From: a virus
Direction: 5' to 3' (one strand)
IMG/VR virus record: IMGVR_UViG_3300042090_002485
Span: 123,863-187,862 of that record
Length of the DNA stretch: 64,000 bases
The notes under the pieces are model-generated. The model was not told where the DNA came from, made no database searches, and worked only from the letters and a program-made list of their open reading frames with translations. Positions 55,280-62,043 of this stretch are shown in pieces (position 1 is the first letter of the stretch; each line of letters begins with the position of its first letter). The position numbers were made by a program, and so were the translations under genes.

Positions 55280-55576
55280 ATGGCGAAGAAGAGGAAGAAC
55301 GGGCACACCGCGAAGTCGACCAACGGGACGCGTCGCTCCCCCTACCCGTACGACGCGTTCGTGAAGAACTGGACCAAGGCCGAATCGGTCAAGGAGGTCG
55401 CGACGATGACGGGCCTCTCCAAGAGCAACATCGCTGCGACGGTGAACAAGCTCCGCAAGGCCGGCGTCAAGCTCAAGGAGATGCCGAAGAGCTACGCGCG
55501 TCTGATCGACGTCACGTCGTTGAACAAGCTGATCAAGGAGTCGACGACGAAGCCGGCGCCCAAGGCGCAGTCCTAG
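55280..55576 (+). CDS. Helix-turn-helix protein, 98 aa
   Basis: Lys/Arg-rich start, then AFVKNWTKAESVKEVATMTG and LSKSNIAATVNKLRKAGVKL, a clear HTH with a recognition helix. It may be expressed from ATG 55280 or coupled to the GGGAGG at 55252. The following VTC module is in the -1 frame. Confidence 0.7.
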   Translation: MAKKRKNGHTAKSTNGTRRSPYPYDAFVKNWTKAESVKEVATMTGLSKSNIAATVNKLRKAGVKLKEMPKSYARLIDVTSLNKLIKESTTKPAPKAQS

Positions 55577-55746
55577 ACCAAGACCTCGTTCGCGACGAGT
55601 ACGGCGTCGTTCACGTCGAGGACGGGTTCTGGCGCGTGTTGATGTGCGACATCAACTGCCCGACCGGTGAGATGGCGATCTTGCCGTCGTCGAAGATTCC
55701 GACGTGTGTTGCTTGCATCGGAGGCCGTTATGTCCGCTACCGGTGA
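55570..55746 (+). pseudogene. VTC module without its own start codon
   Basis: DEYGVVHVE, LMCDI and PTCVACIGG form a complete module, but no ATG, GTG or TTG lies nearby in frame. The frame is open far upstream, through the HTH gene, with unlikely composition. A -1 shift at the end of the HTH gene would create an HTH-VTC fusion. Start is approximate. Confidence 0.5.
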
Positions 55747-56248
55747 GCCCAAGCTGCGCGCGTTCATCGTCACCGCGGCCGACGAACCACCCGAAGAAGG
55801 CGCTGCGCTGGTCTACGCGCTGTCGCCACAGGAGGCACGCCGGCTCGGTTGTCATGAGGTCGGCATCGGCGGCGTCGCCTACATCGACTCGCGTGCGCGA
55901 CGCGCCAAGGAGCACGACGCGCGTGCGGCGCTGGCCAAGGAGGCGTGCGTCGAGCACGACGCCGAGTACCTGCGCAAGGCCGGCTGGGGCAACGAAGACG
56001 AGTTGCGCTGCGGCTCGTGTGGGCTGTGCGCGATGGGCCTCGAGAAGTACGCCGTGTGCCGGATGTCGGGGCAGTGCAAGGAGTGCGGCTGCGACTTCGA
56101 GCGCAAGTGCGGCGCTACGGGCGTCGATGCTGAGGGCCACTGCAAGCGCTGTGGGCTGACGCTCGAGCCCGACACCGAGTGCCCGCTTGGCTTCCTCACA
56201 GACGTCGACCCGAAGTGCGAGCACGACGACGGGTTCAGTTGTGAGTGA
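55730..56248 (+). CDS. Cys-rich multi-zinc protein, 172 aa
   Basis: GGAGG precedes ATG 55730. The N-terminal half is alpha/beta (LRAFIVTAADEPPEEG). The C-terminal half has many C-x2-C pairs (CGSCGLC, CKECGCDFERKC, CKRCG), enough for two or three zinc ions. Function unknown. Confidence 0.7.
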   Translation: MSATGEPKLRAFIVTAADEPPEEGAALVYALSPQEARRLGCHEVGIGGVAYIDSRARRAKEHDARAALAKEACVEHDAEYLRKAGWGNEDELRCGSCGLCAMGLEKYAVCRMSGQCKECGCDFERKCGATGVDAEGHCKRCGLTLEPDTECPLGFLTDVDPKCEHDDGFSCE

Positions 56249-56474
56249 CGGGCGCGGGTACCGGCGCGCGCTCAATGACCTCGCGATCTCGCGCGAGCTA
56301 CGCGCGTTCGTCGTCGACGATGCTTGTGTCGTGCACGGTGTCGTGATGGACGGACACTGGTCGCTCAAGGCGTGTACGCGCGAGGCGATCGCGCTCAACG
56401 AGCGCATGATGGGCCTGCCACGCAACCTGACCATCACCTGCGTGGCGTGTCGTGCTTGGTTGGACGGACCGTGA
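56241..56474 (+). CDS. VTC-module protein, 77 aa
   Basis: DACVVHGV gives His32, KACTR gives Cys45 and TITCVACRA gives Cys67 and Cys70. GTG start. Cys29 replaces Gly in the His motif. Confidence 0.8.
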   Translation: MSDGRGYRRALNDLAISRELRAFVVDDACVVHGVVMDGHWSLKACTREAIALNERMMGLPRNLTITCVACRAWLDGP

Positions 56475-56710
56475 CGAAGCCGCGGTTCTTCCCGGCACCG
56501 AGAGGCCGCATTCCACTGCTCACCGGGCGTGTCGTTGACCCTGTTGGGGTCGTTCACGCGAGTGTGGGAGCGGACGTCGCGTACACCTGGGTTAAGAGCA
56601 TCATCAGATGCACGGGCCAGCCTGCGGTGCTGGCGGGGTTCTACGTCGAGCGCATCCGTGCGGTGACGTGCGTGAGGTGCTTGGCGCTCGACGCCGGAGG
56701 TTCAACGTGA
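56471..56710 (+). CDS. VTC-module protein, 79 aa
   Basis: PVGVVHAS gives His29, IRCTG gives Cys47 and AVTCVRCLA gives Cys67 and Cys70. Basic N-terminus. Confidence 0.8.
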   Translation: MTKPRFFPAPRGRIPLLTGRVVDPVGVVHASVGADVAYTWVKSIIRCTGQPAVLAGFYVERIRAVTCVRCLALDAGGST

Positions 56711-57012
56711 AGCAACGTACGACGGTTCCATGGCAACAGAAGCGCGTCTCGTCGCAGCTCATGACCTTGCTCGACGCAACTGCCGAAGAACTGCGAAAGC
56801 TACTGCCTCCGACCAGTGGCACCGTACGTGACCGGCACGGCGTCGTTCACCAGGTCATCGGCGACATGACCTGCTGCGACCTCGAGTGGTGCCGGGTCAC
56901 ACGGAGTGGCCTGCCGCAAACTCGCACGGGCTGGTCTGCGACGGGCCCCGAGGCCATCCGGCCCGTGACCTGCGCGGCGTGTCTTGCCGACTTCGCGTCG
57001 CGAGGAGATTAG
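56707..57012 (+). CDS. VTC-module protein, 101 aa
   Basis: A helical N-terminal 35 residues precede RHGVVHQV (His48), MTCCDLEWC (Cys56, Cys57, Cys62) and PVTCAACLA (Cys89, Cys92). More central cysteines than usual. Confidence 0.8.
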   Translation: MKQRTTVPWQQKRVSSQLMTLLDATAEELRKLLPPTSGTVRDRHGVVHQVIGDMTCCDLEWCRVTRSGLPQTRTGWSATGPEAIRPVTCAACLADFASRGD

Positions 57013-57016
57013 GAGC

Positions 57017-57286
57017 GTGGGATGGACCGCCACACAATTCACCGACAGCTTTCGCCGGATCGCCGCCCAGACGCCGCGTGGCTTCGTCTGGCGCGACGAA
57101 CACGAGGTCACGCACGCGCTCGTGTCGTGGAACACCAAGTCCGAGCACAGTCGCTGGGTGTTGCTCTGCACGTTCGACTACTTAGCGGTTACGCGCCGCT
57201 ATTTGCCCGCGCACGCGAGCATGCGCGGCTCCGTAGTTACGTGTGCGGCGTGCCTTGGCTCTCCGTACTCCCCGATGGTCCTATGA
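57017..57286 (+). CDS. VTC-module protein, 89 aa
   Basis: EHEVTHAL gives His33, LLCTF gives Cys51 and VVTCAACLG gives Cys76 and Cys79. GTG 57017 with GAGGAG 8 bases upstream. Confidence 0.75.
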   Translation: MGWTATQFTDSFRRIAAQTPRGFVWRDEHEVTHALVSWNTKSEHSRWVLLCTFDYLAVTRRYLPAHASMRGSVVTCAACLGSPYSPMVL

Positions 57287-57684
57287 AGACCACAACCACC
57301 AACAACTTGCTGGCCGAGATGCGGCGGCTCGGCGTTCCGACCACGCAGCCGCCGCGTGACGCGCGCTGGGTGTTCTGGGCGCGGCGTGACCAGCTCGCGC
57401 ACCGCGTGCTCGCGGTGGCGGGTACCCAGTGGCTCACCCGACAAGGTCGCCAGGTCCCGCACTTCGCCGTGACCGAGTGCGGGCGCTACGCCGTGCTGGC
57501 GGAATCGGCGCTCGGCGGGGCCTACCTGGCCGACGACGCGTTGGTAACGTGCGCGCCGTGCGCGTCCGGGCTGTGCCGAAACGGCTTGCTTGTGCGTGTG
57601 GAAGACAAGCAACTGCTGTTCGGCACGTTGTACGGTAAGCCCCCTCTATACGGAACGCTGTTCCCTAGAAAGAAGGTCCCATGA
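57283..57684 (+). CDS. VTC-module protein with long C-terminal tail, 133 aa
   Basis: DQLAHRV gives His40, TECGR gives Cys66 and LVTCAPCAS gives Cys90 and Cys93. A 40-residue tail follows with a near-repeat (LFGTLYGKPPLYGTLF). Confidence 0.75.
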   Translation: MKTTTTNNLLAEMRRLGVPTTQPPRDARWVFWARRDQLAHRVLAVAGTQWLTRQGRQVPHFAVTECGRYAVLAESALGGAYLADDALVTCAPCASGLCRNGLLVRVEDKQLLFGTLYGKPPLYGTLFPRKKVP

Positions 57685-57977
57685 CGTTCCAGATCCTGAA
57701 CACTGAGCACAAGAAGAAGACCGACGTTCCGGACGGCGTGTTCTCGCGGGTCGACCGCAAGACCGCCACGATGGGTATCAAGCAGTACCACTGGTTCACC
57801 AAAACTGGTGATGGCGTCATCCATCGCATTTGCTGCTCGAGCCATGGAGGCGTGCAGGCGATGATCCTGTTGTGCGACGAGCTGGCGTTCATCGACGGCA
57901 AGCAGGTGTCGCAGTCGGAGGTCGGCAAGGGACCGGTCGTGACCTGCGCGACTTGCGTAGGCACTAACGCGCCGTGA
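57681..57977 (+). CDS. VTC-module protein, 98 aa
   Basis: GDGVIHRI gives His48, LLCDE gives Cys65 and VVTCATCVG gives Cys89 and Cys92. A basic 40-residue N-terminal extension is present. Confidence 0.8.
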   Translation: MTFQILNTEHKKKTDVPDGVFSRVDRKTATMGIKQYHWFTKTGDGVIHRICCSSHGGVQAMILLCDELAFIDGKQVSQSEVGKGPVVTCATCVGTNAP

Positions 57978-58537
57978 TCTGGTCGCTGTGGACGCTCGTT
58001 TTTGCTGCTGCGGTTGCTGTCGGTTGGGCCACGGCAGCGCTCATCAGTCACATCAACGAGGTTCGCGCGTCCCTGCGCAGGGATAATGCCGTCCGCGCGA
58101 CGCGTCAGTTCGAGTTGTGCGTTGAACGGTTGGACAGTCTTCGCCTGTACCATCAGCAGCGTTTGCCAGGCGGACCGAGTGCATGGCCTGCTCAACGTCC
58201 CGAAGAGAACGTATGGGACTACTACCGAACGCTGGCGCTTTTGTTTTTCCCAGATGTGGCCCTGCCCCTCTGGGCTCACTTCGAGTACACGCGAACGGTG
58301 GTCAAGAAGGAGAAGCGCATGGTGCAGCTCACGGTTCGGACGGTGCACTGGTACGCCCAGGTTGGCCATATCATGCACCGGGTCGGTAGGCTCAAACACG
58401 GCGACACCGAATCCCACGTCTTGTTGTGCGCGCCGGTGGTGTCCGTCTTGAGACAGCTTGTGGTCGAGGCTGAGGACTACATGCCAGGCCAACCGATCGT
58501 GACCTGCGTGTTGTGCCGAGTGAGCCCAGCGCCATGA
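57974..58537 (+). CDS. Membrane-anchored VTC-module protein, 187 aa
   Basis: LWTLVFAAAVAVGWATAALI (residues 5-24) is an N-terminal membrane helix, followed by about 100 residues of charged helices. The module is at the end: HIMHRV with His135, LLCAP with Cys152 and PIVTCVLCR with Cys178 and Cys181. Only member seen with a clear membrane anchor; the module would face the cytoplasm if the N-terminus is outside. Confidence 0.8.
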   Translation: MIWSLWTLVFAAAVAVGWATAALISHINEVRASLRRDNAVRATRQFELCVERLDSLRLYHQQRLPGGPSAWPAQRPEENVWDYYRTLALLFFPDVALPLWAHFEYTRTVVKKEKRMVQLTVRTVHWYAQVGHIMHRVGRLKHGDTESHVLLCAPVVSVLRQLVVEAEDYMPGQPIVTCVLCRVSPAP

Positions 58538-58779
58538 GGGAGCCATCCGGGATCCTGACCGTGCTGCCTTGCGAGACCCGGTGGCGAGACCCGTTCGGCG
58601 TGCGCCACGGTTTCTTCAAGTGCGTCGATCACCAAGTCGACGGCCCATCGGTGGCTTGGTACGAGACCTGGTGCGGCTACGATTTCAACGGCGGCGACCT
58701 GAATTCGCGCACCACATCACACGCCGCAGTTACTTGCGCGCGCTGCCTCGCTGTCGGCGAACCGCGAGACGTTTCGTGA
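58534..58779 (+). CDS. VTC-module protein, 81 aa
   Basis: PFGVRHGF gives His25, TWCGY gives Cys47 and AVTCARCLA gives Cys68 and Cys71. ATGA overlap. Confidence 0.8.
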   Translation: MREPSGILTVLPCETRWRDPFGVRHGFFKCVDHQVDGPSVAWYETWCGYDFNGGDLNSRTTSHAAVTCARCLAVGEPRDVS

Positions 58780-58791
58780 TAGGAAAGTGCT

Positions 58792-58962
58792 GTGAAGCCG
58801 TGGCCTACCGACCTGGTACAGATCAAGGTGCGACGCCTACCGCTGCTCAAGCGACGCCACCGCAAGCTCCAACGGCAGCAGGATGCGACGGTGTTCTTGG
58901 GCGACGACACGGCTGGCATTGCCGGCGAGGCGCTGGACGAGATCGGGTCACTGTTCGACTGA
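58792..58962 (+). CDS. Small charged protein, 56 aa
   Basis: GTG with AGGAAAG upstream. A strongly basic first half (VRRLPLLKRRHRKLQRQQ) and an acidic second half. Not tied by overlap to its neighbours. Could bind nucleic acid. Confidence 0.5.
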   Translation: MKPWPTDLVQIKVRRLPLLKRRHRKLQRQQDATVFLGDDTAGIAGEALDEIGSLFD

Positions 58963-58983
58963 CCGCTCGTCCGCTGTTGTGGG

Positions 58984-59214
58984 GTGAGGTTGGCGCCCCG
59001 TAACGAGGACCCGCAGTGGGTCGACGCGCACGGCGTCATCCACTATGTCGGTACGCACGTTCCGAACGGCGAAGGCCGAACTATCTATACGGAGTGCTAC
59101 GAAGTGATTTCCCACACCAAGGAGATGGTTGGCTTCTACGACGGCAACATCTGCGGCATCACGTCGTGCGTCCTGTGCATGGCCACGACGAAGTTCGGGA
59201 CGCATGCCCCCTGA
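58984..59214 (+). CDS. VTC-module protein, 76 aa
   Basis: AHGVIHYV gives His20, TECYE gives Cys38 and ITSCVLCMA gives Cys62 and Cys65, with an inserted Ser and Met. Cys57 precedes the pair. GTG start. Confidence 0.75.
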   Translation: MRLAPRNEDPQWVDAHGVIHYVGTHVPNGEGRTIYTECYEVISHTKEMVGFYDGNICGITSCVLCMATTKFGTHAP

Positions 59215-59545
59215 CGAGCCGGTCGAGGAGTGGACGCCACGTTGGCGCGACGCGCACGGCGTCGTGCATGTCATGGGCTCGCACATGTCCATGATGGCGT
59301 TTACTGAATGCGGTGTGCGAGTCGCGCAACGCTCGCGACTGGACTTGGCCTGGACAGACCTCTACGAGGCCATCCGCGACGCGCCGACCTGCGCGCAGTG
59401 CATCCATGAAGAGGCGATGCTCCACTCGCTTCGAGGGTTTGCGTTACACGTTGAGCCCGGTATTGCCATCGTCAACACGAAGGCGCTCGCGAAGCTCGAG
59501 TTTACCAATCCGTGCGGTGAGATCTGGCTCGACGACAAGCCTTAG
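59204..59545 (+). CDS. VTC module with C-terminal extension, 113 aa
   Basis: AHGVVHVM gives His22, TECGV gives Cys36 and PTCAQCIH gives Cys63 and Cys66. A 47-residue tail follows (LHSLRGFALHVEPGIAIVNT). Last member of array 4. Confidence 0.75.
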   Translation: MPPDEPVEEWTPRWRDAHGVVHVMGSHMSMMAFTECGVRVAQRSRLDLAWTDLYEAIRDAPTCAQCIHEEAMLHSLRGFALHVEPGIAIVNTKALAKLEFTNPCGEIWLDDKP

Positions 59546-59573
59546 CGCTGCGCCGCGCTGCATTCCTTTTTTT
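59544..59573 (+). terminator. Possible weak intrinsic terminator
   Basis: AGCGC, loop TGCGCC, GCGCT (59544-59559), then GCATTCC and seven T (59567-59573). The stem is short and the spacer long, but it sits at the end of the array. Confidence 0.35.
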
Positions 59574-59591
59574 GGCCACTACACTTACGGT

Positions 59592-59807
59592 GTGGCGATT
59601 CGCAGGGACGACGATCTCGACGAGGTTGTTGTCGACGCGCCCGAGGACTCAGCGGCCGTCGCACGCGCGCCCACCAAGCCGTTGCGCAAAGGCAGCATCG
59701 AGGTCGAGATTGCAGGGCCCGCCGATGCCGAGGCGCTCGCGCAGTTCTTCGAGCTGCTTGCCGCCGAGTTCCGCAAGGGTCGCAAGGTCAAGATCATCAT
59801 CGAGTAG
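59592..59807 (+). CDS. Small acidic/basic protein, 71 aa
   Basis: GTG 59592. An acidic N-terminus (DDDLDEVVVDAPEDS) is followed by KGSIEVEIAGPADAEALAQF and a C-terminal strand (RKVKIIIE). Convergent with the next minus-strand gene. Confidence 0.6.
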   Translation: MAIRRDDDLDEVVVDAPEDSAAVARAPTKPLRKGSIEVEIAGPADAEALAQFFELLAAEFRKGRKVKIIIE

Positions 59808-59808
59808 C

Positions 59809-60177
59809 TCAGCGACTGTCGCTGCAGAACGTGAACACGCCGTTGGTCAAGAACACGTGCATCGCGCAGTACATCCCCTCGGTGAGGTACTCAGGAAGAG
59901 CCCCCTTCGCGATCGCGTCGTCGCGGGACGTGTAGGTAGGGTGGTTGCGGATGCTCGGCGACAGCGATAGCGTCGCGAAGTCAGTGTTCGTGCGCTGCCA
60001 TACCGCGCCGTTCTTTTGCCAGCCGGCGTACGGCTTGCCGTCGAGTGCAGGCGTGAACGGGATGACGAAGAGACAGTCGGCGTGGCCCTCGGGGCAGTTG
60101 AAGCGCACGCCGGCGATGCGCCCTTCGACCGAGACCCACTTCGGTGCAAGGTCGACGAGGCGCGGGATGCGCTTCAC
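59809..60177 (-). CDS. DUF6527-like Cys/His protein, 122 aa
   Basis: GTG 60177 overlaps the upstream TGA. FNCPEGHADCLFVIPF, ATLSLSPSIRNH and CAMHVFLTNGVFTFC match the order of DUF6527-type proteins (Cys site, then L-x-P-S-I, then C-x2-H...G). Probably zinc-binding. Confidence 0.6.
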   Translation of the reverse strand: MKRIPRLVDLAPKWVSVEGRIAGVRFNCPEGHADCLFVIPFTPALDGKPYAGWQKNGAVWQRTNTDFATLSLSPSIRNHPTYTSRDDAIAKGALPEYLTEGMYCAMHVFLTNGVFTFCSDSR

Positions 60178-60782
60178 GGCAAGTCGACCTCGAGCACCCC
60201 GTTCCGCAGCCAGCCGTGCATCTTCTGGGGCTCGCCGTAACCGATCGAGGGGTTGACGGTAACCAGCGGCGGCCTGCCGGTGCGCGTCCACCCTGCGCGG
60301 TTGCCATTGCTCGACGGCCCGTCGATGGTCCAGTCGAAGAATGGCGTGCGTAGCACGAGGTAGAGGTTGTCGGGCTTGGGATGCGCGCCGTCGTGGCCCT
60401 TGAGCCATGGTGCGTCCCACATCGCGCCGGCGGGAACGTCATGCAGCGTCCACTGCCCTGCGCGCTGCGGTGAGCGGTACAGCGTGCGGACGTGGACGCG
60501 GCAGATCACGTCCGGCGGGAACACGTAGCCGCATGGGCACTTCGTCGGCCACCGCGCATCGGTGCGCTCGTCGTCATCCGCGTCGTGACCGGCGTCGTCG
60601 GGACGTTTGGCACGGACCTCGATCGGGACCTCAGCATCGTGGTAGCCCCATGTCGTTGGTTGCGCGCCCTCATAGGGCGTCACGATTCGGTTGCAAACTG
60701 GGCCTGTGGTGACGTAGCGCCGGAAAGTGACCTGCACCAGCTCGGTTGGCTCGACCCAGAAGCAGATGACCTTGGAGGGCAC
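60174..60782 (-). CDS. Conserved phage-type Cys protein, 202 aa
   Basis: GTG 60782. WPTKCPCGYVFPP is an incomplete zinc ribbon, followed by YRSPQRAGQWTLHDVPAGAM and a terminal WLRNGVL. This layout resembles a phage protein often paired with tail genes and DUF6527. Overlaps the next minus-strand gene. Confidence 0.6.
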   Translation of the reverse strand: MPSKVICFWVEPTELVQVTFRRYVTTGPVCNRIVTPYEGAQPTTWGYHDAEVPIEVRAKRPDDAGHDADDDERTDARWPTKCPCGYVFPPDVICRVHVRTLYRSPQRAGQWTLHDVPAGAMWDAPWLKGHDGAHPKPDNLYLVLRTPFFDWTIDGPSSNGNRAGWTRTGRPPLVTVNPSIGYGEPQKMHGWLRNGVLEVDLP

Positions 60783-60784
60783 GA

Positions 60785-60802
60785 CCCTATAATCTTAGGG
60801 TG
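60785..60802 (+). promoter_or_regulatory. Late-promoter-like motif D within a palindrome
   Basis: ACCCTA-TAATCT-TAGGGT is a perfect inverted repeat (60784-60801) and contains TATAAT (60788-60793), 6 bases before GTG 60800. It lies between divergent starts (60782 minus, 60800 plus). Confidence 0.5.
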
Positions 60803-61576
60803 ATGGCTGTATCTCTCGCGCAAGCGCTTGCGAACGTCCTCGCGGCGCGCGAGAAGGCCGCGGAGATACACGCGAATCCGCGAACGTTCTTCGTTCACGT
60901 GCGTGTGCCTGAGCACGTCGCAGAAGACCTCCGCGCGGTCCAGAAACGCGTCATTCCTGACCCTGCGAAGCACGTCGACGTGGACCACGTGACCCTCGTG
61001 TACACGCGCAAACCCTCCACGGATCACGAACCTGAGAAGGTCCACCACGCGCTGGAGGCCTTGCGTGAGATCGGTGCACGCACCGAGCCCGTCGACGCGA
61101 AGATTCAGGGCTGGGGCTACTTCGATGGCGCGCAGAACGATGGCAAGACGTCGACGGCGTTGGTCGCGTTGGTCGACGCGCCTGGCCTCGAGCACCTCCA
61201 CGTCGATATGTCACGGGCGTTGTCCGCGATCGGCATCGAGCCCTCCGACCTGCACGTCTTCACGCCGCACATTACGCTCGGCTACCTCGGTCACCACGGC
61301 CGCGTCGGCGAGCTGCCTCCGATCGGCGGCAAGTTCACCATCGACCGCGCGCACGTCGCCGCGCGCGACCACCACGAGATCCCGCTGACTGGGCAGGGCG
61401 CAGGCGAGATCGGGCGCAAGGCCGCACGCGACGCCGCGCCGTTTACGATGGACGCCGCCGCGCTGCGCCGTGAGTTGCCCAACCCGCCAGGGCGCGGCGA
61501 AATGTCGGCCGCGGGCGGCTCGGGGAGCGGCGCTGCACCGCCGCAGCAGGGCTCGCCACGAGAGAGTTTCACCTGA
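60800..61576 (+). CDS. 2H phosphoesterase-like protein, 258 aa
   Basis: HVDVDHVTLVYTRKP and HVFTPHITLGYLGHHG carry the two H-x-T motifs of the 2H (LigT-type) superfamily, about 100 residues apart. A Gly/Pro-rich tail of about 70 residues follows. Relatives hydrolyse cyclic or 2'-5' phosphodiesters; phage Acb1 uses this fold against CBASS signals, but other phages carry it within virion proteins. GTG 60800 fits the promoter; ATG 60803 is also possible. Confidence 0.75.
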   Translation: MMAVSLAQALANVLAAREKAAEIHANPRTFFVHVRVPEHVAEDLRAVQKRVIPDPAKHVDVDHVTLVYTRKPSTDHEPEKVHHALEALREIGARTEPVDAKIQGWGYFDGAQNDGKTSTALVALVDAPGLEHLHVDMSRALSAIGIEPSDLHVFTPHITLGYLGHHGRVGELPPIGGKFTIDRAHVAARDHHEIPLTGQGAGEIGRKAARDAAPFTMDAAALRRELPNPPGRGEMSAAGGSGSGAAPPQQGSPRESFT

Positions 61577-62043
61577 TGCGGCCGCTTTACGTTGGAACTG
61601 GTGAGTGCGACTGTGGTCGTGTTGACGCGCGGCTCTACCGTTTGCCGGGGACCGCGTTCACGTCACGGCCGTGTTGCGGATCCTGTCTCGAGCGACGTGG
61701 GTACAAGGTTCCTGAGGCGCGCACCGCGGACACCTTCGACAACCCCGCCGACCCGTCCGAAGCGATCACGCCTGTCGACAAGACGATCGACCTCGGGCAT
61801 GGCCACACGTTTCAGTCGGTGACTGGTGTCGACAGCAAGCTCGTTGGCTGGTTGCATAGCCACCCCGACGCGCGCAACCCGAGCGTGCTGTGCCAGTCGT
61901 TCTGCGCGGTGCGACCGCTTAACGGCTGCCCGGTGCACCAGGTTATGTCCGACGATCCGCTCACACTGACGCCGAGCTTGAAGTGCCGTGTGTGCGGTGC
62001 GCATGGCGATGTCATCAACGGCAAATGGGAGCCTAGACAATGA
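61576..62043 (+). CDS. Zinc-binding protein with DUF6527-like end, 155 aa
   Basis: CDCGRVDARLYRL and RPCCGSCLERRG near the N-terminus, then LTLTPSLKCRVCGAHGDVIN (residues about 131-150), the L-x-P-S-L-x-C-x2-C-G-x-H-G pattern of small zinc proteins near tail genes. ATGA overlap downstream. Confidence 0.65.
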   Translation: MRPLYVGTGECDCGRVDARLYRLPGTAFTSRPCCGSCLERRGYKVPEARTADTFDNPADPSEAITPVDKTIDLGHGHTFQSVTGVDSKLVGWLHSHPDARNPSVLCQSFCAVRPLNGCPVHQVMSDDPLTLTPSLKCRVCGAHGDVINGKWEPRQ

